DNA of 64,000 nt, taken from the NCBI GenBank assembly GCA_910584845.1, contig CAJUDH010000018.1:1-64000 (forward strand). The letters are read 5' to 3'. Within the stretch, counting starts at the first letter, position 1. Each line of letters opens with the position of its first letter. Positions 43,871 to 51,322 of this stretch are shown here, piece after piece. The DNA is from an uncultured Lachnospiraceae bacterium. GTDB lineage: Bacteria; Bacillota; Clostridia; Lachnospirales; Lachnospiraceae. The notes beneath the pieces were generated by a model. It had not been told where the DNA came from and did no database searches. It saw only the letters and a list, made by a program, of their open reading frames with translations. The translations under genes were made by a program, and so were the position numbers.

Positions 43871-45253
43871 CTATGCTCGCGGACCCCGGCTGCCTCCGGC
43901 CGGGGCCTCCCCGCCCTGCCCGTCCCCGGACGGCTGCCCTTCTGGTACTGCCCCGCCTTCCTGGGCCTGGCCCTTGGGGCTTTCCCCGGACGGCTGCCCC
44001 TGGCCTTCCGGTACTGCCCCGCCTTCCTGGGCCTGGCCCTTGGGGCTTTCCCCGGATGGCTGCCCCTGGCCTTCCGGTACTGCCCCGCCTTCCTGGGCCT
44101 GGCTTTTGGGGCTTTCCCCGGATGGCTGCCCCTGGTTTTCATCCCCTGCCTGATCCCGCAGGCGGACCGTGGCCCCTTCATACAAGTTGGAACTCCAGGT
44201 GCTGACCACTAGGTCTTCTTCCCCCAGCCCCGACAATACCTCGGCATACTCGGAATTATACAGGCCTACCTCTACCTGCCGTTTTTGGGCAACCCCATCC
44301 TGGTACAGGTAGACATAGCCGTCGCCGCCACTGTAATAAATGGCATCCACGGGGACCAGCATGGCATTTTCTGCCCGTTGGGTCACCAGGCTTAGTTTCA
44401 CCGTACTTCCAATGGCAATCTCATCCGTCCCCTCCACTTGGGCCTTTACTTTAAACAGCCCGCTGCCCTCATCCACCATGCTGCTGATTTCGCTGATTGC
44501 CCCTTTGTATGTATTCCCGTTTTTGTACACTTCAACACCGTCCCCCTCCCGGAGGTTTTGCATCATCCTCTGGGTCACATAAAAGGTGATCCGGCTTTCC
44601 CCGTCCCCGGCAATAACGCAAAGTTGGCTAGACTGGGATACCCGGCCGTAGGTTTCCACATCGCAGCTTTCGACCCTTCCGCTAATGGGCGCGGTAACCT
44701 TGCTGTATTCCATTTGCTTTCCGTAGGCAAGCCTGGCCGATTCATATTGAAGCTGGGCGGTTTTTACCGCATTCACATATTGCTCATACTCCTGCTCCGA
44801 CAAATCCCCGCCTCCATACAATACCTGCATACGGCTTAAATTATTCCTGGCCTGGGCCAGATTCACTTGTGCCGATTCCATGGAATTTTGGGCAGATTCT
44901 ACCTGGCCCGTGTCAATCTCACAAATAACCTGGCCCTGGGACACCAGGTCGCCGGCCTTCACTTTTACCGACGTCACATCGCCGGCTGCTTTGGCAGAAA
45001 CATATACCAAATCTGCCGCCTCCACCGTCCCCGTCAGGCTGGTGGACTGGCTAATATCCCCCCTGACAGGCGCCGCCGCCTTTACTACGGTTACGGATGC
45101 CTGCTGCCCCATGGCGCCGCCCGGGCCCCTTTGGCCGCCGGCCCCTGTAGGCTGGCCCGCCGCCCCCCCTTTTTCCGACAGTAGATATCCGCCTGCCACA
45201 GCCAGCACGGCTGCCGCGCAAACGCCTGCCAGGATTATCTTCTTCTTGGTCAT
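43871..45253 (-). CDS. RND efflux adaptor (membrane fusion protein) with repetitive C-terminus
   Basis: The 460-residue protein has an N-terminal membrane anchor (about 5-25), a barrel-sandwich/lipoyl part (VKVKAGDLVSQGQVICEIDTG region), a helical hairpin (about 115-150), and a beta-barrel domain (ITFYVTQRMMQNLREGDGVEVY). The last 85 residues are a Gly/Pro/Gln/Glu-rich tail built of three tandem copies of a 22-residue unit beginning GQPSGESPKGQAQEGG. The tail is encoded by a 66-bp DNA repeat. The adaptor should link the pump to the TolC-like partners. It starts 13 nt after the small membrane protein gene, with its ribosome binding site overlapping that stop codon. Confidence 0.92.
   Translation of the reverse strand: MTKKKIILAGVCAAAVLAVAGGYLLSEKGGAAGQPTGAGGQRGPGGAMGQQASVTVVKAAAPVRGDISQSTSLTGTVEAADLVYVSAKAAGDVTSVKVKAGDLVSQGQVICEIDTGQVESAQNSMESAQVNLAQARNNLSRMQVLYGGGDLSEQEYEQYVNAVKTAQLQYESARLAYGKQMEYSKVTAPISGRVESCDVETYGRVSQSSQLCVIAGDGESRITFYVTQRMMQNLREGDGVEVYKNGNTYKGAISEISSMVDEGSGLFKVKAQVEGTDEIAIGSTVKLSLVTQRAENAMLVPVDAIYYSGGDGYVYLYQDGVAQKRQVEVGLYNSEYAEVLSGLGEEDLVVSTWSSNLYEGATVRLRDQAGDENQGQPSGESPKSQAQEGGAVPEGQGQPSGESPKGQAQEGGAVPEGQGQPSGESPKGQAQEGGAVPEGQPSGDGQGGEAPAGGSRGPRA
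43931..44131. repeat. 66-bp coding tandem repeat in the adaptor gene
   Basis: The landmark (C/T)GGCTGCCC recurs at 43931, 43991, 44057 and 44123. The spacings are 60, 66 and 66 bp: three nearly identical units, one lacking 6 bp. All copies keep the frame. It is a minisatellite likely to vary in copy number among strains. Confidence 0.9.
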
Positions 45254-45266
45254 CTGATTCTCCTCC

Positions 45267-45629
45267 TCAATCTTTATTGGGCATCCTTTTTTTCCTGTGC
45301 CTTTTTTTCTTTCCCGGGTGTTCCCAGATAATCAGGGACAATACAATCAAACTTGCCATCAACAACGCCCAGCCGGCAATTGCCGTCAGGCAGACGTTTG
45401 TAGATGCCGTATACGGATCCTTAACGATCCCGCCAAAAAACGCGGTAGCTGCCAGCACCAAAACCCCGCCATGGTACAGGCCCTGGAAAATGGCGCCGTA
45501 TTCCGACTGCCCCGGCGGGGGCAAGATGCGGGCCAATAGCAAAGACATGCAAAAACCGCCGGGAAACAAATAGAAAAACATCCCCCAAAATGCCCGGGCC
45601 CAATCCCCCGAAGCCTGCCGGCGGCCCAT
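45267..45629 (-). CDS. Small membrane protein of the efflux operon (probably truncated at its N-terminus by a poly-G frameshift)
   Basis: The 120-residue protein has about three hydrophobic helices (GMFFYLFPGGFCMSLLLA, VLVLAATAFFGGIV, AIAGWALLMASLIVLSLII) and a basic C-terminus (KKKRHRKKR). I do not recognise a family. Its ATG overlaps the TAA of a 27-codon ORF (45629-45712) immediately after a run of nine G on the coding strand. One additional G would fuse both into a single 148-residue protein with an extra N-terminal helix. It precedes the adaptor gene by 13 nt and is presumably part of the exporter. Confidence 0.6.
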   Translation of the reverse strand: MGRRQASGDWARAFWGMFFYLFPGGFCMSLLLARILPPPGQSEYGAIFQGLYHGGVLVLAATAFFGGIVKDPYTASTNVCLTAIAGWALLMASLIVLSLIIWEHPGKKKRHRKKRMPNKD

Positions 45630-45712
45630 TACCCCCCCCCTGCCGCCACAATTATGCTGGCTAGCCCATAAAGGGCCGCCACGGCTAACATCTTCTTATT
45701 TGGCTGTTTCAT
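45629..45712 (-). CDS. 27-codon ORF upstream of, and probably fused to, the efflux operon membrane protein
   Basis: It encodes MKQPNKKMLAVAALYGL followed by a short hydrophobic stretch ending in three Gly from the G9 tract, then TAA overlapping the next ATG (TAATG). GGGGAAG precedes the ATG at 45712. It looks like the first membrane segment of the following protein, displaced by a one-base slip, rather than an independent gene. Confidence 0.5.
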   Translation of the reverse strand: MKQPNKKMLAVAALYGLASIIVAAGGG

Positions 45713-45827
45713 GCCGTCTTCCCCTTTCCTGCCTCTGTGCCCTCAGGCCTTTTTGCCCCTGCCTTTGTATCGGGGGATTTTAAGGATCCCCTCCCCGAAA
45801 ATCCTCCGGAATGCTTTCTCCTTTTCA

Positions 45828-45855
45828 AGTATCCAGGATAAATGGGATTTGTGAG
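45828..45855 (-). promoter_or_regulatory. Possible promoter of the efflux operon
   Basis: On the minus strand CTCACA (45855-45850), a 16-nt spacer and GATACT (45833-45828) precede the 27-codon ORF by about 110 nt. The -35 overlaps one of the three TTGTGA-type direct repeats, the arrangement expected for control by the adjacent OmpR-type regulator. Confidence 0.4.
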
Positions 45856-45876
45856 GACTTTGTGAACGAATTGTGA
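45848..45876. promoter_or_regulatory. Three 11-nt-spaced direct repeats, likely response-regulator operator
   Basis: TTTGTGA (45848-45854), TTTGTGA (45859-45865) and ATTGTGA (45870-45876) repeat with an exact 11-nt period between the divergent efflux operon and the two-component genes. OmpR-family regulators bind tandem half-sites about one helical turn apart, so this is the best candidate for autoregulation and control of the exporter. Confidence 0.6.
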
Positions 45877-45904
45877 GAAAATTGGCAGACTTTATGAAGA
45901 TAGG

Positions 45905-45933
45905 TTTTCGGAAACCGGCAAACATGTTATACT
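45905..45933 (+). promoter_or_regulatory. Possible promoter of the two-component operon
   Basis: TATACT at 45928-45933 is preceded, 17 nt away, by a weak TTTTCG. The direct repeats lie 29-57 nt upstream of the -35, consistent with activation. About 230 nt of leader follow before the regulator start, with no recognised structure. Confidence 0.4.
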
Positions 45934-46161
45934 ATGTGGGAATCCGGACGGATGATAAAAAGGCCCAAAAGTACCTATGTACCCTCAAAGCCTCTTTGCC
46001 CCTGCTTTTGTGAGATGGTTTTTTGTAAGATATGCATCGGTTTATGAGGCATACGTGAAACATACGTTGATTCAATTTAAGTACCTATGACGGAAAATCA
46101 GCTGCAAAGGCAGGTGAAAGAGAGATTGCGTGAGTACGCTACATCACTACAGGAGGAACCC

Positions 46162-46836
46162 ATGCCCAAACTATTGATTGTTGACGACGACCCCCATTTG
46201 CGCAAGCTGGTGCGCACCTATGCCAATTTGGAAGGATATTTGTGCCAGGAAGCGGAAAATGGGGAAGCTGCCGTAAAGGCGGCTCTGGAAAAAACATTTG
46301 ACCTTATCGTGCTGGATGTGATGATGCCTGGCTTAGACGGTTTTGAAGCCCTGGAAGAAATCCGCAAAGGCAGCCAGGTGCCCGTAATTATGCTCACTGC
46401 CAGGGACGAAGAATACGATAAACTTTTAGGTTTCGGCCTGGGGGTGGACGATTATGTGTCAAAACCCTTTAGCCCCAAAGAGCTGATGGCGCGGATTGGC
46501 GCCGTACTGCGCCGCAGCGGGCAGCAAAAAACCGATGCCATTGTGTTCGGGGACCTGGCCATTGCCCCGTCTTCCCATACGGTAACCATCGGGGAGCGGA
46601 AACTGAACCTGCCGCCTAAAGAATTTGACCTGCTTTTAAAAATGGCACAAAACCCGCGGATCGTCATGAGCCGTGAAAAATTATTGCAGACGGTATGGGG
46701 ATACCAATATTACGGGGACGTCCGCACCGTGGACACCCACATTAAATCCCTGCGGGAGCATTTGGGAATATACCGGAAACTGATCCAAACGGTCTGGAGG
46801 GTGGGATATAAACTTGAATACACAGAAGAAATTTAG
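46162..46836 (+). CDS. OmpR/PhoB-family response regulator
   Basis: The 224-residue DNA-binding regulator has a receiver domain (LLIVDDDPHLRKLV with the acidic pair, phospho-acceptor Asp in LIVLDVMMPGLDG, conserved Lys in VDDYVSKPF) and a C-terminal winged helix (LPPKEFDLLLKMAQNP, DVRTVDTHIKSLREHLG). The ATG at 46162 follows AGGAGG; an in-frame ATG 75 nt earlier lacks a site. It overlaps the kinase gene start by about 23 nt and probably binds the repeats at 45848-45876. Confidence 0.95.
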   Translation: MPKLLIVDDDPHLRKLVRTYANLEGYLCQEAENGEAAVKAALEKTFDLIVLDVMMPGLDGFEALEEIRKGSQVPVIMLTARDEEYDKLLGFGLGVDDYVSKPFSPKELMARIGAVLRRSGQQKTDAIVFGDLAIAPSSHTVTIGERKLNLPPKEFDLLLKMAQNPRIVMSREKLLQTVWGYQYYGDVRTVDTHIKSLREHLGIYRKLIQTVWRVGYKLEYTEEI

Positions 46837-48280
46837 TTTTCTGCCTTTGCGCAGCCGCATGGTGTTCCGGCTCTGGTCCATCATGATGGTGCTGGTGCTC
46901 TTTGGCATTGGTTTTATGTGGATCGCCCAGATCTATTTATTCGAACAGAATTATGCGAAAACTGCCCTGGCCGGTACGCAGCAAAGGCTGGAACCGGTCA
47001 TGGAAAGCCTGGCTATGGGGGACCTGGCTGATGACCCGCGGCTGATTTCATATTTAAGCCATATTACCAACGGGGAACTGATCTTGATGAACCAGCAAGG
47101 GAAGCTGCTGCAAATGTATTCCTCCGGGCACCGGGTAAATATCCAGGAACAGAGGGAAGAACAAAAGATCTGGAAAAGCATCCGCAAGCAGGAACAATTC
47201 CAGGACCTGCTGGCAGGGCGGCCTTACCGGCAGGTAAACCGGCACCGCAACCAGATCGTTGGCTATGAGCTGGGGTTCCCCGTGACCTATGGCGGGGAAC
47301 CTTGCTTCGTAATCCTGCGCAATGCCTTGATGCTGAAGACCACCTTGGACTTAAACCGCCGCCAGCTCATCATCCTGACCGTGATGCTTACCGGCATTGC
47401 TTCCCTGCTGGCCGCCGTGCTGTCCCGCCAATTCACCAAACCCATTGACCAAATCAAGGATGCTGTGGACCGGCTTACCCATAATGACTTCTCTGCCAGG
47501 CCCCGGCTGGAACGGGAAGACGAGCTGGGGCAGCTTTCCCGTTCTGTCGACCAGCTGGGGGAGGCATTACAGCGGGTGGACCGGCTGCGCAAGGAAGTCA
47601 TCGCCAACGTTTCCCATGAACTGCGTTCCCCTTTGGCCGTGATCGGGGGATATGCCGAAATGGTACGGGACATTACCTGGAAAGACAACGGCCAGCGGGA
47701 AGAAAACCTTAACCTGATTATCCGGGAAGCCAGGCGGATGAGCGACATGGTAGACGACATCCTGGATTATTCCCAGCTTCAGGCCGGTTACCTCCAACTG
47801 AAAAAGGGCTGGCACGACCTATATGGCATCCTGGAAGCGGAGACGGCGTTCTGCCGGCCCGGGGCCATGGAACACCATATCCTTTTGGAGCTGGCCTGCC
47901 CCCGGCAGGAAATATGGCTCTTTATTGACCCGTTAAAAATCCGCCAGGTTATCCGCAACCTTCTCTACAACGCCATAAACCACACGGAAGAAGGGCAGAA
48001 GATCACTTTAAATGCCCTTTCGGGCCCTTATGCTTTTCACGTGTCGGTTTCCAACCCCGGCCCGCCGATCCCTATGGAAGAGCGGGAAATCATCTGGGAA
48101 CGGTACCAGCGCAGCCAGCACCAAAACGGGCGGCGCCTGGGCACCGGCATCGGCCTTTCCATTGTGAGCACGATATTGGAAGCCCATGGGATGGCTTACG
48201 GGGTGGAGTGCCGGGATGGGTGGATCCATTTTTGGTTTGACTGCCCGGTTACGCCAAAGCCTGCTCCAGGTCCCCGATAA
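46814..48280 (+). CDS. Sensor histidine kinase
   Basis: The 488-residue membrane kinase has two transmembrane helices (about 18-38 and 180-205) flanking an extracytoplasmic sensor of about 140 residues. A HAMP linker (RQFTKPIDQIKDAVDRLTHN), a HisKA domain with the phospho-acceptor His in VSHELRSPLAVIGGY, and an HATPase domain (NLLYNAINHTEEG, GTGIGLSIVSTILEAHG) follow. The start is taken as TTG at 46814, behind GGGTGGG; an ATG at 46859 is the alternative. Its 3' end overlaps the convergent metY gene by 32 nt. Partner of the adjacent regulator. Confidence 0.92.
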   Translation: MNTQKKFSFLPLRSRMVFRLWSIMMVLVLFGIGFMWIAQIYLFEQNYAKTALAGTQQRLEPVMESLAMGDLADDPRLISYLSHITNGELILMNQQGKLLQMYSSGHRVNIQEQREEQKIWKSIRKQEQFQDLLAGRPYRQVNRHRNQIVGYELGFPVTYGGEPCFVILRNALMLKTTLDLNRRQLIILTVMLTGIASLLAAVLSRQFTKPIDQIKDAVDRLTHNDFSARPRLEREDELGQLSRSVDQLGEALQRVDRLRKEVIANVSHELRSPLAVIGGYAEMVRDITWKDNGQREENLNLIIREARRMSDMVDDILDYSQLQAGYLQLKKGWHDLYGILEAETAFCRPGAMEHHILLELACPRQEIWLFIDPLKIRQVIRNLLYNAINHTEEGQKITLNALSGPYAFHVSVSNPGPPIPMEEREIIWERYQRSQHQNGRRLGTGIGLSIVSTILEAHGMAYGVECRDGWIHFWFDCPVTPKPAPGPR

Positions 48281-49526
48281 TGTCTTCAACCCCTTCAATG
48301 CCTACGCTAAGGCGGATCATGGCCGGGTCCACACCTGCTTCGATCAGCTGCTTGTCGCTCAATTGCCGATGGGTGTGGCTGGCCGGGTGAAGGACCGAAG
48401 TCCTGGCATCTGCCACATGGGTCACAATCGCCGCCAGCTTTAACCGGTCCATAAATTTCGCGGCAGCATCCCGCCCCCCCTTTAATCCAAAGGAAATCAC
48501 GCCGCAAGTGCCGTCCGGCATATATTTTTGGGCCAGGCTGTAATACTTGTCCCCTTTAAGCCCCGGATAGCAGACCCAGGCCACGTCTTCCCTCGCCTTT
48601 AAGTATTGGGCCACTTTCTTGGCATTTTCGCAGTGGCGGGGCATACGCAAATGTAGCGTCTCCAGGCCCACATTCAGCAAAAAGGCGTTCTGGGGCGACT
48701 GGATAGACCCCATGTCCCGCATCAGCTGGGCCGTTGCCTTGGTAATATAAGCTGCCTTGCCGAATTTCCGGGTATAGACCACCCCGTGGTACGACTCGTC
48801 CGGCGTAGTAAGCCCCGGGAACTTGCCCTTCTGGGCTTCCCAGTCAAAATTGCCGCTGTCTACAATGCACCCGCCTACACACATGGCATGGCCATCCATA
48901 TATTTGGTGGTGGAATGGGTCACAATATCGGCGCCCCATTCAAAAGGCCGGCAATGGATGGGGGTGGCAAACGTATTGTCTACAATCAGCGGCACCCCGT
49001 GGCTGTGGGCCAGACGGGCAAACTTCTCAATATCCAGGACAGCCAGGGCCGGGTTGGCAATGGTCTCCCCAAATACGGCCTTGGTATTGGGCCGGAAGGC
49101 TTTCTTTATCTCCTCTTCCGTCGCGTCCGGATCCACCAGCGTACATTCTACGCCAAACCTTTTTAAAGTCACGGTAAACAAATTGGAAGTGCCGCCATAG
49201 ATTGTGGCGGCGCTGACTATGTGGTCCTTCTGGGAACAAAGGTTCAAAACCGCATACATATTGGCTGCCTGGCCGGAAGAAGTCAGCATGGCGGCAACCC
49301 CGCCTTCCAGCGCGCATATCTTGGCCGCCACCGCGTCGTTGGTGGGGTTGGCAAGGCGGGTATAAAAATAGCCCTCTTCCTCTAAATCAAACAGACGCCC
49401 CATCTGCTCACTGGCCTCATATTTAAATGTAGTGCTCTGATAAATGGGGAGAACCCTGGGTTCCCCGTTCTTCGGCTTCCATCCGCCCTGGATGCAAATA
49501 GTGTCACGGGATTGATTCTGACTCAT
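48249..49526 (-). CDS. metY: O-acetylhomoserine sulfhydrylase (homocysteine synthase)
   Basis: A PLP enzyme that makes homocysteine from O-acetylhomoserine and sulfide. The 425 residues belong to the Cys/Met metabolism family, long MetY form: YTRLANPTNDAVAAKICALEGG near 55, SSGQAANMYA, VDNTFATP, and the PLP lysine in HSTTKYMDGHA. AGGAGGG precedes the ATG at 49526. There is no SAM riboswitch signature in its roughly 100-nt leader, only a GC hairpin GGCGCCGTAACGGCGC close to the ribosome binding site. Confidence 0.94.
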   Translation of the reverse strand: MSQNQSRDTICIQGGWKPKNGEPRVLPIYQSTTFKYEASEQMGRLFDLEEEGYFYTRLANPTNDAVAAKICALEGGVAAMLTSSGQAANMYAVLNLCSQKDHIVSAATIYGGTSNLFTVTLKRFGVECTLVDPDATEEEIKKAFRPNTKAVFGETIANPALAVLDIEKFARLAHSHGVPLIVDNTFATPIHCRPFEWGADIVTHSTTKYMDGHAMCVGGCIVDSGNFDWEAQKGKFPGLTTPDESYHGVVYTRKFGKAAYITKATAQLMRDMGSIQSPQNAFLLNVGLETLHLRMPRHCENAKKVAQYLKAREDVAWVCYPGLKGDKYYSLAQKYMPDGTCGVISFGLKGGRDAAAKFMDRLKLAAIVTHVADARTSVLHPASHTHRQLSDKQLIEAGVDPAMIRLSVGIEGVEDIIGDLEQALA

Positions 49527-49630
49527 AAATACGCCCTCCTTAATCTGGCGCCGTAACGGCGCGCCTGCTGTTATGCCTCACAGCTGCCGCCCGCCGGCAA
49601 CCGGACAGGCTTTCCTATGCCTGCCACCAC

Positions 49631-49659
49631 AGTCTATCACAAAAAACGGGTTTTCTCAA
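49631..49659 (-). promoter_or_regulatory. Promoter of metY
   Basis: On the minus strand TTGAGA (49659-49654), a 17-nt spacer and TAGACT (49636-49631) lie about 105 nt before metY. Confidence 0.6.
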
Positions 49660-49680
49660 GCCAATGGCCGAAGCAAAATC

Positions 49681-49709
49681 TTGACGTGGGGCAAAAACTC
49701 TGTTAGAAT
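49681..49709 (+). promoter_or_regulatory. Promoter of dapL
   Basis: TTGACG (49681-49686), a 17-nt spacer and TAGAAT (49704-49709) lie about 40 nt before the dapL start, back to back with the metY promoter. Confidence 0.75.
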
Positions 49710-49749
49710 CGACCCGGTTACCGAAATACGTAATAGAAAAGAGGATCCC

Positions 49750-50949
49750 ATGCCAAAACTAAACGAACATTACCAGAACCTGAAGGAAAACTACCTGTTT
49801 TCCGAAATCGCCCACCGGGTCGCCGCCTACGCGAAAGCAAACCCAGACAAAAAAGTCATCCGCCTGGGGATCGGCGACGTAACACTCCCTTTGGGAAGCC
49901 TGGCCATCCAGGGGCTCCACGACGGGGTCTGCCACATGGCTAAGGCCCAGACCTTTAAAGGTTATGGGCCGGAACAGGGTTACCGCTTTTTGCGGGACGC
50001 AATCAGCGCTTACTTGGCCCGCAACGGCGCCGCGGTAGATGCCGACGATATTTTTATATCCGATGGGGCCAAAAGCGACACGGGGAACATTTCCGAACTG
50101 TTTGCGGCAGACAACGTGATATTGATTCCGGACCCCGTGTACCCGGTCTATGTGGATTCCAATATAATGGGCGGCAAAACCGTCACCTACCTGGCCGGCA
50201 ATGCCGAAAACCAGTTTCTGCCCATGCCCGACCCAAACGTCCACGCCGACCTGATTTACCTATGTTCCCCCAACAACCCTACCGGCGCCGTGTACAGCCA
50301 CAGCCAGCTAAAAGAATGGGTAAGCTATGCCCTGGCCCACAAGGCCGTCATCCTTTTCGACTCGGCTTATGAGGCCTTTATCACAGACCCTGCCCTTCCT
50401 AGGAGCATTTATGCCATTGAAGGGGCCAAGCGTTGCGCCATTGAATTTTGCTCCTTATCGAAAACAGCCGGGTTTACCGGAACCCGCTGCGGCTATACCA
50501 TTGTCCCCAAAGAATTATCCTTCACCGCCTCCAACGGCAAGGAAATGTCCCTCCACGCCATGTGGAACCGGAGGCAATCCACCAAATTCAACGGCACTTC
50601 CTACATTATACAAACAGGGGCCGCAGCCGTGTTTACTGAGGAAGGCATGAAACAGTGCCAAGAAAATATCCGTTATTATCAGGAAAACGCCCGGCTCATA
50701 GCCGGAACCCTTGCCCAAAAGGGTATCCGCTACTTTGGCGGCGTGCACTCCCCTTATATTTGGTTTGAGTGCCCCGGAGGCATGGAATCCTGGGAGTTTT
50801 TCGACTACTTGCTGGACAAGGCCCAGGTGGTAGGCACCCCCGGGGCCGGTTTTGGGGAAAACGGCCGCCGCTATTTCCGCCTGACCGCTTTTGGAAGCCG
50901 GGAAAACACACAAGAAGCTATGAGGCGGTTGGAACAATTGTTTGGGTAA
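49750..50949 (+). CDS. dapL: LL-diaminopimelate aminotransferase
   Basis: DapL converts tetrahydrodipicolinate directly to LL-diaminopimelate for lysine and peptidoglycan, bypassing the acylated intermediates. The 399-residue class I/II aminotransferase has RLGIGDVTLPLG, FKGYGPEQGYRFLRDAI, DGAKSDTGNI, YLCSPNNPTG and the PLP lysine in SLSKTAGFTGTRCGY. The ATG at 49750 with AGAGG a few bases upstream gives the usual N-terminus; the frame is open further but overlaps the promoter. It stands alone, followed by a long-loop terminator. Confidence 0.95.
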   Translation: MPKLNEHYQNLKENYLFSEIAHRVAAYAKANPDKKVIRLGIGDVTLPLGSLAIQGLHDGVCHMAKAQTFKGYGPEQGYRFLRDAISAYLARNGAAVDADDIFISDGAKSDTGNISELFAADNVILIPDPVYPVYVDSNIMGGKTVTYLAGNAENQFLPMPDPNVHADLIYLCSPNNPTGAVYSHSQLKEWVSYALAHKAVILFDSAYEAFITDPALPRSIYAIEGAKRCAIEFCSLSKTAGFTGTRCGYTIVPKELSFTASNGKEMSLHAMWNRRQSTKFNGTSYIIQTGAAAVFTEEGMKQCQENIRYYQENARLIAGTLAQKGIRYFGGVHSPYIWFECPGGMESWEFFDYLLDKAQVVGTPGAGFGENGRRYFRLTAFGSRENTQEAMRRLEQLFG

Positions 50950-50985
50950 TTGCCGCCCCCTTGCCCATGGCGGGCAATTACGGCC

Positions 50986-51047
50986 AAAAGCTGCCCCGGA
51001 AAGGTCATTTCGCCGTATTGCAAGATAATCTTTTCAAGGCAGCTTTT
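50986..51047 (+). terminator. Possible terminator of dapL
   Basis: AAAAGCTGCC (50986-50995) and GGCAGCTTTT (51038-51047) form a 10-bp stem with a 42-nt loop, continuing into a T-rich tail. A separate smaller hairpin (AATTGCC/GGCAATT) lies at the stop codon. Confidence 0.5.
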
Positions 51048-51075
51048 CTTTTATGCCCTATTGTGCAAACCGCCA

Positions 51076-51129
51076 AAAAAGCAAAAAGAAAGCCCCGGAA
51101 ACCTCAATCTCTCAAGGATTCCGGGGCTT
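51076..51129 (-). terminator. Terminator of tRNA-Leu
   Basis: On the minus strand AAGCCCCGGAA and TTCCGGGGCTT form an 11-bp stem, followed by TCTTTTTGCTTTTTT. It lies 14 nt after the tRNA 3' end. Confidence 0.85.
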
Positions 51130-51143
51130 GCCCCTGCCAAGGA

Positions 51144-51227
51144 TGCCGGTGGCCGGACTCGAACCGGCACGAGGTTGCCCCCGTCAGATTTTGAGTCTGA
51201 TGCGTCTGCCAATTCCGCCACACCGGC
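51144..51227 (-). tRNA. tRNA-Leu (anticodon CAA)
   Basis: The 84-nt minus-strand cloverleaf has acceptor GCCGGTG/CACCGGC, D arm with AATTGGCAGAC, and anticodon arm CAGA CTCAAAA TCTG giving CAA (reads UUG). It has a long variable arm as in class II tRNAs and T arm GCCGGTTCGAGTCCGGC. CCA is not encoded. It has its own promoter and terminator. Confidence 0.96.
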
Positions 51228-51246
51228 CTATCTTTGCAACGGAATT

Positions 51247-51275
51247 ATTGTATCACAAGAAACACCGTTTGACAA
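51247..51275 (-). promoter_or_regulatory. Promoter of tRNA-Leu
   Basis: On the minus strand TTGTCA (51275-51270), a 17-nt spacer and TACAAT (51252-51247) lie about 20 nt before the tRNA. Confidence 0.8.
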
Positions 51276-51322
51276 GTGTTTTTTTCAACTTTTTTCCAGG
51301 GCGCACCTTAAAAAATTTCAAA

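Noticed and set aside
43867..44181. Other-frame ORFs over the adaptor repeat
   Set aside because: They are by-products of the 66-bp GC-rich repeat, which is open in several frames.
45743..45925. 60-codon minus-strand ORF in the efflux/two-component promoter region
   Set aside because: It covers the direct repeats and both predicted promoters; it has no ribosome binding site and unlikely composition.
49527..49630. SAM riboswitch before metY
   Set aside because: The leader of about 100 nt lacks the conserved GAGGGA-type core and the expected four-way junction.
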